NCBI GenBank assembly: GCA_963662175.1
Contig: OY759224.1
Location: 33,923,489-33,987,488, forward strand
DNA length: 64,000 bases
Reading direction: 5' to 3'
Origin: Aradus depressus
Lineage: Eukaryota; Arthropoda; Insecta; Hemiptera; Aradidae
Shown here in pieces: positions 1 to 12,479 of this stretch (positions are counted from its first letter, which is position 1; each line of letters opens with the position of its first letter). A model generated the notes under the pieces. That model made no database searches and was not told the origin of the DNA. It saw only the letters and a program-made list of their open reading frames with translations. Made by a program: the position numbers and the translations under genes.

Positions 1-1499
1 TAGCTTTCGTAACCTATACGGAGAATATCGTTTCAATCTTGAGATGAAGGGGGTGGCTTCCAAGAAGTTGAACACCGCGACAGCATGGCGTGGACAACAT
101 CCGAATCAATGTCATGTCTTTGGGAGGCCAGGCTACTTAACATACTTGATTTTCCATGGAAGGCCACGGGAGCATTCTGAATTTATTACTTATTTACTAG
201 TAAATAACTAGTTAGGTCAGAAATTACATGTTGAGTTTTAACCGGAATTTCACAGCGTTTTGGCCTCCCGATTCCAAAAATGAATTTATCGACTCAAAAT
301 GTTATATATAATAAAAAACCCTACCTGCTTATGCAATAAAAAAAAACATATCGACTTGAAATTGTATATGTGGATCGAGGAAGTAAGATTAGTAAGAATG
401 GATTTCAACAAAATCGGTAGAAGAGAAGGGAAAGTTGGGGGGGCAAAACGTAGTTGATTACTTGGCACCTGGGAAGTCTATTACTGGTCATATCATATTC
501 ATGAGTACAAGACAGCGGATGTTTTCGACCCCATGAAAGTAGGGTGAAAATGGGACTTCTGGTGCAAGGGGCATGTGAGGAATCGGTTATTATTCATTTA
601 TATGCAAGGGCTACACCTGCCCACGTCACTAGTCCTGCTTAAGCGATTGAATTTTTAATTGTTTTACATTTCTATATTATTTTAAACCCACTAGCGCTGC
701 CAAGGTCCTATATTTTAAATTAATATTGGTACTTAAGTAATCTGGTACGAATTCTATAAGGAGAAAAAAATACAAATCCCTGACTGGGTGCAATGACACA
801 AGAGATAATATAATTTAATAGTATGTTGGGAGCGCTAGTAGCGTTATCTATAGGTGTGGTAGATGACGTGTGAGGGGAGGTGAGAAATTGATATAACACG
901 TAAGCTAATTTGCTATTGAACCAGCAAATCGTGTATGGTGTATAACTGTGCGTCTGCATGGGGCACAACAGGAGGGGGGGGGCTCAAATCAGAAATGAAC
1001 GTATCAACATGAAATTTTATATCAAGTATCACCGAAGTAATAGCTGCTGAAAAAGAGCAAAAACTAATTTGATAAATTCGCGTTGGAGAAGAAAATAGCG
1101 GTAATTCACCGATTTTTAATATATAAGTATTCTCTTTGTAAGCGAACTTGTGAAAAAAAAAGACAAAGAAAAAAAAGTATTTCTGTTCTCTGTCATCAGC
1201 TCCATTCACCTCACCTCAAAAAAAAAAAAAAAAAAAAAATGGTTACAGAACTAGGACTGACAGGACACAATTGTAGAAAAAACACAACAGAAGAATTAGA
1301 GGGTAGACTGAGAAGTTAAGGGAAGGGAATAAGTCTTCAGACTGAAAAAGGAACTTGCTTTATCTAGAGGTCATATAAAAACATTTCTGGACGGCGAGTT
1401 CGTTTTTTGCTCGAACTAGACTTTTTTTTGCTATAATTAGTAGAGGAGAATCAATAAGAACCAAGAGTTAGGAGAAACAAATTCCACTAATTGAATTTA
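1..1499. other. AT-rich intergenic DNA without recognisable gene
   Basis: No conserved protein motif or RNA fold is visible. Short open frames here are low-complexity (Phe/Ile/Lys-rich). An A-rich homopolymer lies near 1217-1238. Confidence 0.5.
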
Positions 1500-1985
1500 T
1501 AAATTTTACTTCGTACAGGGGAAGTTGTGTAATCGTTAAAAAAATCGAAGAAGAGTTTTCAACGGAATTTCATGTTTTCCGACCTTTATATTCTAAATAT
1601 GAAAAAAAAATGTCTGTCTGTGTGTCTATAAACACGATAACTCCCGATAAAATGAATATATCGAGACGAAATTTCATTTGTGAGACCAAAACCCCATAAA
1701 GATACAACACCTATCAATTTTCAGCCAAAGGCGAGAGGCTTAACACAAAAACTCTAATAACTGCCGATGTAATGAATGTATCGACATGAATGAATGTCAA
1801 AACCCAATGAAGGCATAACCTGTCAAATTTCAGCGATATCGGCTGAACGGAAGTGCGGTTCAGGGGAAGGGACTGTTGTGTATTAGCGCAAACGGTCGAC
1901 TGGTTTTGGAGAGGGAGCGAAAAATTAATTGATTAATTCGTTCTGGGGAAGTACCTACATTGAAGGGGATTCACCGATGAATTGT
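1500..1985 (-). repeat. Repeat D copy
   Basis: This is a dispersed noncoding repeat seen about ten times in the window. Reading the minus strand it begins with a segment containing 'ttcaccg' and 'gtacttcccc', then 'cctccaaaaccagtcgacc', then about 110-bp modules with 'cgataaattcat' and 'gcagttatta', and ends near a 'gattacataacttcccc' motif. The best full copy is at 38520-39110. The class is unknown; no coding capacity is seen. Confidence 0.7.
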
Positions 1986-2479
1986 TTTCTTTTGTGTCTA
2001 CAAATATGATTCTGAAGAAGATATGTTGAAGTAGAAGAGGCTCTGAAGGGTGGTCGAGCCTTGCAAAGCCCCCCCCCCCCCCCTCCCCTCTCCCCCCCCG
2101 GGGATCATTGTTAAGTCTGTGTTTATTGTCGTGGGGAGGTAGGCTGCATACTGATGTGACCCCCCTGGTTCGGCTCGGCTAGGCACTACTTGGTATTCCA
2201 AGCACCGACCAGGGCCCCTGTTCAAGCACCAGCCACCAACCAACTTGATGTCACAAAAATGATCTCTTTTCTATCACATCTGAGGCCCGAATCTGACATT
2301 CTAATCTCAAAACATGTCCTCTGTCCAAGATCTCTCTCTGTCTTCATATTCGAAATTGAACCATACATCTGAAACCATTTTTTCGCAAGCTTATATAGAA
2401 AACGTTATCGGTAAATCGCCAGCCGAGTACTTCTATATAAATTCCCTAAATAAAGCTAGGAAAATAAAACAAATGAAAA
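1986..2479. other. Unassigned stretch with C-rich tracts
   Basis: Contains long C-runs around 2069-2098. The frames across it are low-complexity and I see no gene. Confidence 0.4.
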
Positions 2480-3134
2480 AAAAAAAATCGACGGTGAATC
2501 ACAGGCAATAAACTTCCCCAAAAGAAATTAATAAATTAATTTTTCGCTCCCCCTCCAAAACCAGTCCACAAATTTGAGCTAATAATCAATAGTTGACTTA
2601 CCAATATCCTCACACTGATGTGGAAATTTGGTGTCGATAAGTTCATTACCCCGGTAGTTATTAGTTTCTGAGTTGAGCCTCCCCCCTAATCCCCTTCTTT
2701 TTGAGTTGAGCCTCCCCCCTAATCCCCTTCTTTCTGAGTTGAGCCTCCCCCCTAACCCCTTCTTTTTGAGTTGAGCTTCCCCCCTAATCCCCTTCTTTCT
2801 GAGTTGAGCCTCCCCCCTAACCCCTTCTTTTTGAGTTGAGCCTCCCCCCTAATCCCCTTCTTTCTGAGTTGAGCCTCCCCCCTAACCCCTTCTTTTTGAG
2901 TTGAGCCTCCCCCCTAATCCCCTTCTTTCTGAGTTGAGCCTCCCCCCTAACCCCTTCTTTTTGAGTTGAGCCTCCCCCCTAATCCCCTTCTTTCTGAGTT
3001 GAGCCTCCCCCATAACCCCTTCTTTTTCGCCGATTTGGCTGAAAATGAATGTCTCGTCCTCATTGGATTCCGGATTTACATATGAAAATTTCGTGTCAAT
3101 ACACTCATTCTATCGGCAGTTATTGTGTTCATAG

Positions 3135-3135
<1 letters not shown>
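2480..3135 (+). repeat. Repeat D copy carrying an internal minisatellite
   Basis: Starts with the repeat-D head (tcgacggtgaatcac, then acttccccaaaag) and continues through the usual modules. The pyrimidine-rich 'gttgagcctcccccctaa' segment, single in other D copies (for example 38850-38880), is amplified at 2667-3027. The D sequence resumes afterwards with 'gccgatttggctgaaaat'. Confidence 0.75.
2667..3027 (+). repeat. 33-bp minisatellite, about 11 copies
   Basis: Monomers of 32-33 bp start with 'ctgagttgagcctccccc'. Two subtypes alternate (taatcccc versus taacccc; tttctgag versus ttttgag), giving a ~65-bp higher-order period. It is embedded in repeat D. Confidence 0.9.

Positions 3136-3136
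<1 letters not shown>

Positions 3137-3189
<53 letters not shown>
3137..3189. repeat. (AT)n microsatellite
   Basis: About 25 uninterrupted AT dinucleotides. Confidence 0.95.
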
Positions 3190-3190
<1 letters not shown>

Positions 3191-3192
<2 letters not shown>

Positions 3193-3223
3193 TAACAGCA
3201 CATACTATGTAAGTGCTGTTACA
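3191..3223. repeat. Short perfect hairpin next to the AT tract
   Basis: Arms tgtaacagcac and gtgctgttaca (11 bp, perfect) are separated by about 11 nt and flanked on both sides by TA repeats. This could be a foldback remnant. Confidence 0.6.
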
Positions 3224-3615
3224 ATATATATATATATGTTGTATTATATATAAACGTAAGTCTTACGTTTAAGAGTTTAAGATAAATTTACTATGCTATG
3301 ATATCAATTGTGGTTACAATTAATAAAGAAATCACATAATAAGGTGTTACATTATTTTTATTTATTTGATCTAAAAAGGTATATTTTTTTTATTTATAAA
3401 ATTTTTTTTTTTAAAAAGGGTTAGTCACATTTTTACACACATGAAAATTTACCATGATACAAATGCTTGCATGACTTTTTTCTTCCTTCCACTGACGATT
3501 TGATGATGATAACTGGTGAGATGATTTTATGAGATGGGTTGCGGAGATCACTACCAAGACTTCTGCTTCCTTCTGGAGTTGGTCTATAGTTTTTTTTTTT
3601 TCTTTCTTCTAGGTG
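3224..3615. other. AT-rich stretch, nothing recognised
   Basis: T-runs and AT-rich sequence; no coding or RNA signal is visible. Confidence 0.4.
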
Positions 3616-3620
3616 TTTAC

Positions 3621-3700
3621 AACTTGACCTCTCATCTCACAACTTGACCTCTCATCTTACAACTTGACCTCTCATCTTACAACTTGACCTCTCATCTTAC
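3621..3700 (+). repeat. 20-bp tandem repeat, 4 copies
   Basis: Four units of aacttgacctctcatcttac; the first differs by one base. Confidence 0.9.
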
Positions 3701-4600
3701 AATTACATTATTACATCAATAATAAATTAATATGATTTCATTTTTCTAGGTCTTTTATAAACAAGAATCGATCATAGCATTGTATCGAGTATTCTGATTC
3801 TGATAACATACGGTAACCTCTCGCTAGCCACAGTGTACCATATTCAATCACATTTCTTTCTATTTTTTTTTTTCACAGTGTAATGTGGATCATTACAATA
3901 TATATATATTTTTTTTTTCATTTTTGGAATCAATGTGCCGGAAAAATTCTAACAGGTTATTGGAAGTAGACAAACATGTAAATAAACATGAGGCTCTCTA
4001 CTGGTTTACCTCAACCTAGCACCTGCTGTTCCAAACAGTCAGCGCCTTTAAGATCTACTTCAGCAACCGTGTCTGTTCGCCTTACAAAGTAGGGCATGTG
4101 ATAGTTATAAACCATAAGTAAATTTGATGAACGACATTAAACATTAAAATATACATTAAAAAAAAAAAAATAATAATATACACATGGAAAGCATATGATT
4201 ATGTATAAAATAATAGATTTAAAAAAAAAAAAATGATATATGGTCTCAATGCAAATAATATAATATATACAAAACAAAGAGAAAATATTAAATTTAAATA
4301 ATAATAAACATAAACAATAATAATAAAGATAAAATAAAATGAACATGAAAGCCTTTCAACTCGAGACCCCTCGAAACACCGCCGGTTCTCTGTCATCCCC
4401 ATCCCTCCAACTTAATGGGGGCAGGGGAGGCCGCGGGGGGGGGCTCGAGTGATCCACCTGCCCTCTCGCCCTCCCAATCATTGTCCAGCAGTGGAGGCAG
4501 CAGGCCAAGGAGGAAAGGAGAGTTGAAGGTAAGAGAATTAATTACTTTTTTTTTCTTTTTTTTTTGGCCTTATGTACGATGCATATAGCCATGTCAATGT
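3701..4600. other. AT-rich stretch, nothing recognised
   Basis: Contains A- and T-homopolymers and a short GC-rich patch at 4390-4510. No gene can be supported. Confidence 0.4.
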
Positions 4601-4605
4601 GTTAT

Positions 4606-4755
4606 TTAGTTATATTTACGACATCCATGGCCCCGGGAGGGAGTTCTATCTACGAAATAAAACTCACTCCCGGACGGGATTCGAACCCGCAAACCATGGT
4701 GAGACCATCCGTCCAAAGCCCTACGCTCTAGCCCGCATGACCACCATGGCTCCCA
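4606..4755 (-). mobile_element. tRNA-derived SINE (family A)
   Basis: On the minus strand it starts GGGAGCCATGGTGG, followed by a Pol III B-box-like GGTTCGAATCC and a hairpin-like body (GAGTGAGTTTTATTTC, then AGAACTCCCTCCCGGGG, then CCATGGATGTCG). A second copy in the opposite orientation is at 50488-50632. The region after the B box does not close a tRNA acceptor stem, so it is not a tRNA gene. Confidence 0.75.
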
Positions 4756-5043
4756 ATTAATTACCTTGTATCCGGTAATTTTGCACTTTTTCATACGAGT
4801 TTTAAGAAGCATTCTGCTAGCCAGGCGTTTTCTTCTAATTTTAACAAAAGTTCAGTAGTTAAACTCGGAAAAAAGAATTTTCAAAAATCAAAAGTTAAAA
4901 TGAACACCACGGAAAACACATTTTTTATTCGAGTTCTGAAAAAGATTCAGATAGTTTTAAGTGTCTTAAAAGTTTAATAGAGCTGAACAAAATAAATTTG
5001 TTGAAAAAAGCTGTGTGAAGTAAGTTAAGTCAGATGTATTTAA
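4756..5043. other. AT-rich spacer
   Basis: No feature recognised between the SINE and the large composite element. Confidence 0.4.
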
Positions 5044-5199
5044 TACTAGCAGTAATACCCGGCGTTGCCCGGGGAACTTTGATTTTTGTCCCAATATCTT
5101 CTATAACGCTATTCAGTTCCTCGACAGTACATTCATGATGTTATAATTTTCAATTATTCATACGGAATAAGGCTTATAGTCCTTCAGCTGTTGTAACGC

Positions 5200-6400
5200 T
5201 AGTAAGTTTTTAGGACTCCTGGGCACCACAGCTAGTATGCGCCTTTCAACGGCGGAAGCCACACCTAGTAAATACTTAGCATCGCTGGACGTCATAGTCA
5301 CTGCGTACTTAAGAACGTTTGTGACCACAGCTAGTATGTGGCTTGCAACGCTGAGCACCACAGCTAGTACGTAGTTGGGAATGCTGGGCATCATAGCTAG
5401 TATGTGCCTTGCGACGGCGGACCCAACAGCTAGTACGTAGTTAGGAACGCTGGTCACCACAGCTAGTATGTGCCTCGCAACAGCGGACCCCACAGCTAGT
5501 ACGAAGTTAGGAACGCTGGGCATCACAGCTATTAAGTGCCTTGCAACAGCGGACCCCACAGCTAGTACGTAGTTAAATACGCTGGGCATTACAGTTAGTA
5601 AGTGCTTTGCAACAGCGAACTTCACAACTAGTACATAGTTAGGAACGCTGGGCACTACAGCTAGTAAATGCCTTGCAACAACGGACCCCACAGCTAGTAC
5701 GTAGTTAGGAACGCTGGTCACCACAGCTAGTATGTGCCTCGCAACAGCGGACCCCACAGCTAGTACGAAGTTAGGAACGCTGGGCATCACAGCTAGTAAG
5801 TGCCTTGCAACAGCGGACCCCACAGCTAGTGCGTAGTTAGAACCACTGGGCATCACAGCTAGTATGTGTTTTGCAACGGCGGACCCCACAGCTAGTACGT
5901 AGTTAGAAACGCTGAGCATCACAGCTAGTATGCTTTTGCAACGACGGACCCCACAGCTAGTACGTTTTTAGGAACGCTGGGCCCTACAGGTAGTAGGTGC
6001 CTTGCAACTGCGGACCCCACAGATAGTATGTAGTTAGAACCACAGGGCATCATAGCTAGTATGAGTTTTGCAACGGCGGACCCCACAGCTAGTACCTACG
6101 TAGTTAAATACGCTGGGCCACACTGCTAGCGCCTTGCAACAGCAGACCCCACAGCTAGTACGTAATTAGGAACGCTGGGCATCACAGCTAGTAAATGTCT
6201 TGTAGGTGCCTTGCAACAGCGAACCCCACAGCCAGTACATAGTTAGGAACGCTGGGGCTGAGCACTACAGCTAGTAAGTGCCTTGCAACAGCGGACCCCA
6301 CAGCTAGTACGATATTAGGAACGCTGGGCATCACAGCTAGTAAATGTCTTGCAACAGTGAACCCCACAGCGAATACATAGTTACTACTACTACATGTGAA
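5200..6400 (-). repeat. 66-bp minisatellite, about 18 copies
   Basis: Units contain 'acagctagtacgtagtta', 'gaacgctgggca' and 'gccttgcaacagcggac'. Because 66 is a multiple of three, the minus strand stays open for 254 codons (5158-5922), giving a hydrophobic 22-residue repeat of the type VLAVGSAVARH. I regard this frame as a by-product of the array: units outside it are broken by indels and no promoter or family resemblance is seen. A second array is at 11400-12470. Confidence 0.85.
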
Positions 6401-6420
6401 ATTCATGACAATCCGATTCA

Positions 6421-8400
6421 TGACAATACGATCAACCGTTAATGAGTTAGCTCTATATTTATACCCCCCCCCCCCCTCAACCCCGCCACCCGTTCAAAAC
6501 TTCGGGACGCCACACACCTTATTTTTCTATTTGGCCTTCAGGAATAATATATGCGAAATTTCGTGACAATACGACCAACCGTTAATGAGCTAACTCTATA
6601 TGTATATTTAGCCCCCCCCACAACCCTCCTTCCTGTTCAAAATTTTGGGCCGTCACACACCTAATATTTCTATTTGACCTTTAGGAATATTACATGTGAA
6701 ATTTCATGACGATTCGCCCATTAGTTAATGAGTTAGCTCTATATTTATACTTAGGCCCCCCCACTACCCCCCCTCCCGTAAAAACTTTTGAGCCTCACAC
6801 CGCCTATTTTTTTATTTGGTCTTCAGGAATACTACATGTGAAACTTCGTGACAATCCGACCAACTGTTAAAGAGTTAGCTCTATATTTATACTTAGGCCC
6901 CCCACAACCCCCCTCCCGTTCAAAACTTTGGGACGCCACACACCTTTTTTTGCTATTTGGCTTTTAAAAATACTACATGTGAAATTTCATGACGATTCGC
7001 CCATTAGTTAATGAGTTAGCTCTATATTTATACTTAGGCCCCCCCACATCCCCCCCTCCCGTTCAAAACTTTGGGACGCCACACACCTTATTTTTCTATT
7101 TGGCCTTCAGGAATACTCCATGTGAAATTTCGTGACAATCCGACAACCGTTAAAGAATTAGCTCTATATTTATACTTAGGCCCCCCTTACAACCCCCCCT
7201 CCCGTTCAAAACTTTGGGACGCCACGCACCTTTTTTTGCTATTTGGCTTTTAAAAATACTACATGTGAAATTTCATGACGATTCGCTCATTAGTTAATGA
7301 GTTAGCTCTATATTTATACTTAGGCCCCCCCACAACCCCCCCTCCCGTTCAAAACTTTGGGACGCCACACACCTTATTTTTCTATTTGGCCTTCAGGAAT
7401 ACTCCATGTGAAATTTCGTGACAATCCGACAACCGTTAAAGAATTAGCTCTATATTTATACTTAGGCCCCCCTTACAACCCCCCCTCCCGTTCAAAACTT
7501 TGGGACGCCACACACCTTTTTTTCCTATTTGGCTTTTAAAAATACTACGTGAAATTTCATGACGATTCGCCCATTAGTTAATGAGTTAGCTCTATATTTA
7601 TACTTAGGCCCCCCCACAACCCCCCCTCCCGTTCAAAACTTTGGGACGCCACACACCTTATTTTTCTATTTGGCCTTCAGGAATACTCCATGTGAAATTA
7701 CGTGACAATCCGACCAACCGTTAAAGAATTAGCTCTATATTTATACTTAGGCCCCCCCACAACCCCCCCTCCCGTTCAAAACTTTGGGACGCCACACATC
7801 TTTTTTTCCTATTTGGCTTTTAAAAATACTACGTGAAATTTCATGACGATTCGCCCATTAGTTAATGAGTTAGCACTATTTATATACTTAGGCCCCCCCA
7901 CAACCCCCCCTCCCGATCAAAACTTTGGGACGCCACACACCTTTTTTTCCTATTTGGCTTTTAAAAATACTACATGTGAAATTTCATGACAATTCGACCA
8001 TTAGTTAATGTGTTAGCACTATTTATATACTTAGGCCCCCCTTACAACCCCCCCTCCCGATCAAAACTTTGGGACGCCACACACCTTTTTTTCCTATTTG
8101 GCTTTTAAAAATACTATATGTGAAATTTCATGACGATTCGCCCATTAGTCAATGAGTTAGCTCTATATTTATACTTAGGCCCCCCCACAACCCCCCCTCC
8201 CGTTCAAAACTTTGGGACGCCACACACCTTTTTTTCCTGTTTGGCTTTTAAAAAGACTACGTGTGAAATTTCATGACAATTTGACCATTAGTTAATGAGT
8301 TAGCACTATTTATATACTTAGGGCCCCCTTACAACCCTCCCTACCGTTCAAAATTCTGGGACGCCACATAGCCTATTATTCAATCGGGCTCAAAAGAATG
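6421..8400 (+). repeat. ~143-bp satellite-like array, about 14 copies
   Basis: Monomers run 'tgtgaaatttcatgac', 'ttaatgagttagctc', a C-rich 'aggcccccccacaacc', then 'aaaactttgggacgccacac'. Two subtypes (catgacgattcgcccat versus cgtgacaatccgacca) alternate, giving a 286-bp dimeric period. The same array is at 12480-14510. The compact element copy at 39720-40000 holds under two monomers. Confidence 0.88.
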
Positions 8401-8432
8401 CCCCGTTTCAGCTTTATTTATATAGATTATAT

Positions 8433-8595
8433 CACAATGTACACAAGTTTTAATTTGTGTTCATATCTATACATACATCTTTTTTTTTTGGCATTTTTCT
8501 TCCATAGTGGATCGGTGTCACCATATTTAAAGTCAGTCTGAACGTTGTGCTGACGTTGGCATAATCCGAAACCAGCACACTCTATGGCTCTGTCA
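8433..8595. other. Spacer between composite element and 441-bp array
   Basis: AT-rich DNA, no feature recognised. Confidence 0.4.
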
Positions 8596-11262
8596 GTTAA
8601 CAAATATTAAATCTATAAACCGTTAAAAAGCGAGAAATTTGAAGAATGGAGTCTACCGAGCTCAGGATCGCCACTTAGAAATCTAGCTGAGGCACTTAGG
8701 TTAGATGTTTTAATCGGGAAGTTAAAAATAACTTTGAGCACTTCGTCCTTCGGATGGGACATTAAGCGATGATCCAGGGCTTTTTCGAATGTGAGGTACT
8801 CGATAATGAGACGTATGTTATGTAAATAAACCTGGGTAGGTCAATTTCCACTTAGGTTGAAAGCCTTGAGCACGTCGTCCTTCGGATGGGACTTTCCGGA
8901 TATATCTGAATCTGTAGTATCAGTTTTAACAATTATTAAGCCTATAAACCGTTAAATAGCGCGAATTTTTTGAAAAACGTTTTCATTTTGATTTTTGTGT
9001 AGGATTCAGATAATCCGGTCGTTCTCTATCAGTTTTAACAAATATTAAATCTATAAACCGTTAAAAAGCGAGAAATTTCAAGAATGGAGTCTACCGAGCT
9101 CAGGATCGCCACTTAGAAATCTAGTTGAGGCACTTAGGTCAGATGTTTCAATCGGGAAGTTAAAAAACACTTTGAGCACGTCGTCCTTCGGATGGGACTT
9201 TAAGCGATGATCCAGGGCTTTTTCGAATGTGAGGTACTCGATAATGAGACGTATGTTATGTAAATAAACCTGGGTAGGTGAAATATCACTTAGGTTGAAA
9301 ATAGCCTTGAGCACGTCGTCCTTCGGATGGGACTTTCCGGATAAATCTGAATCTCTCGTATCAGTTTTAACAATTATTAAGCCTATAAACCGTTAAATAG
9401 CGCACATTTTTTGAAAAACATTTTTATTTTGATTTTTGTGTAGGATTCAGATAATCCGGTCGTTCTCTATCAGTTTTAACAAATATTAAATCTATAAACC
9501 GTTAAAAAGCGAGAAATTTCAAGAATGGAGTCTACCGAGCTCAGGATCGCCACTTAGAAATCTAGTTGAGGCACTTAGGTCAGATGTTTCAATCGGGAAG
9601 TTAAAAAACACTTTGAGCACGTCGTCCTTCGGATGGGACTTTAAGCGATGATCCAGGACTTTTTCGAATGTGAGGTACTCGATAATGAGACGTATGTTAT
9701 GTAAATAAACCTGGGTAGGTGAAATTTCACTTAGGTTGAAAATAGCCTTGAGCACGTCGTCCTTCGGATGGGACTTTCCGTATAAATCTGAATCTGTCGT
9801 ATCAGTTTTAACAATTATTAAGCCTATAAACCGTTAAATAGCGCAAATTTTTTGAAAAACATTTTTATTTTGATTTTTGTGTAGGATTCAGATAATCCGG
9901 TCGTTCTCTATCAGTTTTAACAAATATTAAATCTACAAACCGTTAAAAAGCGAGAAATTTCAAGAATGGAGTCTACCGAGCTCAGGATCGCCACTTAGAA
10001 ATCTAGTTGAGGCACTTAGGTCAGATGTTTTAATCGGGAAGCTAAAAATAACTTTGAGCACGTCGTCCTTCGGATGGGACTTTAAGCGATGTTCCAGGAC
10101 TTTTTCGAATGTGAGGTACTCGATAATGAGACGTATGTTATGTAAATAAACCTGGGTAGGTGAAATATCACTTAGGTTGAAAATAGCCTTGAGCACGTCG
10201 TCCTTCGGATGGGACTTTCCGGATAAATCTGAATCTGTCGTATCAGTTTTAACAATTATTAAGCCTATAAACCGTTAAATAGCGCAAATTTTTTGAAAAA
10301 CATTTTTATTTTGATTTTTGTGTAGGATTCAGATAATCCGGTCGTTCTCTATCAGTTTTAACAAATATTAAATCTATAAACCGTTAAAAAGCGAGAAATT
10401 TCAAGAATGGAGTCTACCGAGCTCAGGATCGCCACTTAGAAATCTAGTTGAGGCACTTAGGTCAGATGTTTCAATCGGGAAGTTAAAAAACACTTTGAGC
10501 ACGTCGTCCTTCGGATGGGACTTTAAGCGATGATCCAGGGCTTTTTCGAATGTGAGGTACTCGATAATGAGACGTATGTTATGTAAATAAACCTGGGTAG
10601 GTGAAATATCACTTAGGTTGAAAATAGCCTTGAGCACGTCGTCCTTCGGATGGGACTTTCCGGATAAATCTGAATCTCTCGTATCAGTTTTAACAATTAT
10701 TAAGCCTATAAACCGTTAAATAGCGCAAATTTTTTGAAAAACATTTTTATTTTGATTTTTGTGTAGGATTCAGATAATCCGGTCGTTCTCTATCAGTTTT
10801 AACAAATATTAAATCTATAAACCGTTAAAAAGCGAGAAATTTCAAGAATGGAGTCTACCGAGCTCAGGATCGCCACTTAGAAATCTAGCTGAGGCACTTA
10901 GGTCAGATGTTTCAATCGGGAAGTTAAAAAACACTTTGAGCACGTCGTCCTTCGGATGGGACTTTAAGCGATGATCCAGGGCTTTTTCGAATGTGAGGTA
11001 CTCGATAATGAGACGTATGTTATGTAAATAAACCTGGTTAGGTGAAATTTCACTTAGGTTGAAAATAGCCTTGAGCACGTCGTCCGTCGGATGGGACTTT
11101 TCGGATATATCTGATTCTGTCGTATCAGTTTTAACAATTATTAAGCCTATAAACCGTTAAATAGCGTGAATTTTTTGAAAAACATTTTTATTTTGATTTT
11201 TGTGTAGGATTCAGATAATCCGGTCGTTCTCTATCAGTTTTAACAAATATTAAATCTATAGC
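8596..11262 (+). repeat. 441-bp satellite, six copies, containing SINE-B sequence
   Basis: Six head-to-tail units of about 441 bp. Each contains 'gagcacgtcgtccttcgg' twice and a 'ctataaaccgttaaa' motif twice, so the unit is an ancient dimer of about 220 bp. The segment 'ccttcggatgggact...aagcgatg...gaggtactcg...aaacctgggtagg' matches, in order, the body of the SINE-B copies (for example 37400-37520). The 78-codon minus-strand open frames repeated in each unit are by-products. Confidence 0.9.
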
Positions 11263-11399
11263 AGTTATACCCGGCGTTGCCCGGGGAACTTTGATTTTTC
11301 TCCCAATATCTTCTATAACGCTATTCAGTTCCTCGACAGTACATTCATGATGTTATAATTTTCAATTATTCATACGGAATAAGGCTTATAGTCCTTCAG

Positions 11400-12470
11400 A
11401 TGTTGTAACGCTAGTAAGTTTTTAGGACCCCTGGGCACCACAGCTAGTATGCGCCTTTCAACGGCGGAAGCCACACCTAGTGAATACTTAGCATCGCTGG
11501 ACGTCCTAGTCAGTGCGTACTTAAGAACGTTTGTGACCACAGCTAGTATGTGGCTTGCAACGCTGAGCACCACAGCTAGTACGTAGTTGGGAATGCTGGG
11601 CATCATAGCTAGTATGTGCCTTGCGACGGCGGACCCAACAGCTAGTACGTAGTTAGGAACGCTGGTCACCACAGCTAGTATGTGCCTCGCAACAGCGGAC
11701 CCCACAGCTAGTACGAAGTTAGGAACGCTGGGCATCACAGCTATTAAGTGCCTTGCAACAGCGGACCCCACAGCTAGTATGTAGTTAAATACGCTGGGCA
11801 TTACAGTTAGTAAGTGCTTTGCAACAGCGAACTTCACAGCTAGTACATAGTTAGGAACGCTGGGCACTACAGCTAGTGAATGCCTTGCAACAACGGACCC
11901 CACAGCTAGTACGATATTAGGAACCCTGGGCATCACAGCTAGTATGCTTTTGCAACGACGGACCCCACAGCTAGTACGTTTTTAGGAACGCTGGGCCCTA
12001 CAGGTAGTAGGTGCCTTGCAACTGCGAACCCCACAGATAGTATGTAGTTAGAACCACAGGGCATCACAGCTAGTATGCTTTTGCAACGACGGACCCCACA
12101 GCTAGTACGTTTTTAGGAACGCTGGGCCCTACAGGTAGTAGGTGCCTTGCAACTGCGAACCCCACAGATAGTATGTAGTTAGAACCACAGGGCATCACAG
12201 CTAGTATGAGTTTTGCAACAGCAGACCCCACAGCTAGTACGTAGTTAGAAACGCTGGGCATTACAGCTAGTAAATGTCTTATAGGTGCCTTGCAACAGCG
12301 AACCCCACAGCCAGTACATAGTTAGGAACGCTGGGGCTGAGCACTACAGCTAGTAAGTACCTTGCAACAGCGGACCCCACAGCTAGTACGATATTAGGAA
12401 CGCTGGACATCACAGCTAGTAAATGTCTTGCAACAGTGAACCCCACAGCGAATACATAGTTACTACTACT
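11400..12470 (-). repeat. 66-bp minisatellite, second array
   Basis: Same unit as 5200-6400, with different internal deletions and duplications; a stretch around 11936-12065 is repeated at 12066-12195. The open frames of 188, 63 and 73 codons on the minus strand are array by-products. Confidence 0.85.
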
Positions 12471-12479
12471 ACATGTGAA

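Larger units (their letters stand above)
5044..8432 (+). mobile_element. Unclassified dispersed element, expanded copy 1
   Basis: The head contains a GC-rich palindromic motif (cccggcgttgcccggg) and the tail runs ccccgtttcagctttattt...atatagatt. The same head and tail bound 11266-14636, and a compact copy is at 39527-40029. The interior is two arrays: 66-bp units (about 5200-6400) and ~143-bp units (about 6420-8400). No transposase or RT is visible. The end signature resembles widespread noncoding invertebrate repeats, but I do not assign a class. Confidence 0.7.

Noticed and set aside
3137..3190. AT tract as a replication origin
   Set aside because: A simple dinucleotide microsatellite; no supporting elements.
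5158..5922. 254-codon minus-strand open frame with a 22-residue hydrophobic repeat
   Set aside because: It exists because the 66-bp array is a multiple of three; the array is broken by indels outside the frame, and the second array gives different break points. No start context, domain or conservation.
9078..11078. Repeated 78-codon minus-strand frame as a multicopy gene
   Set aside because: Identical position in each 441-bp unit, includes SINE sequence in antisense, no domain.
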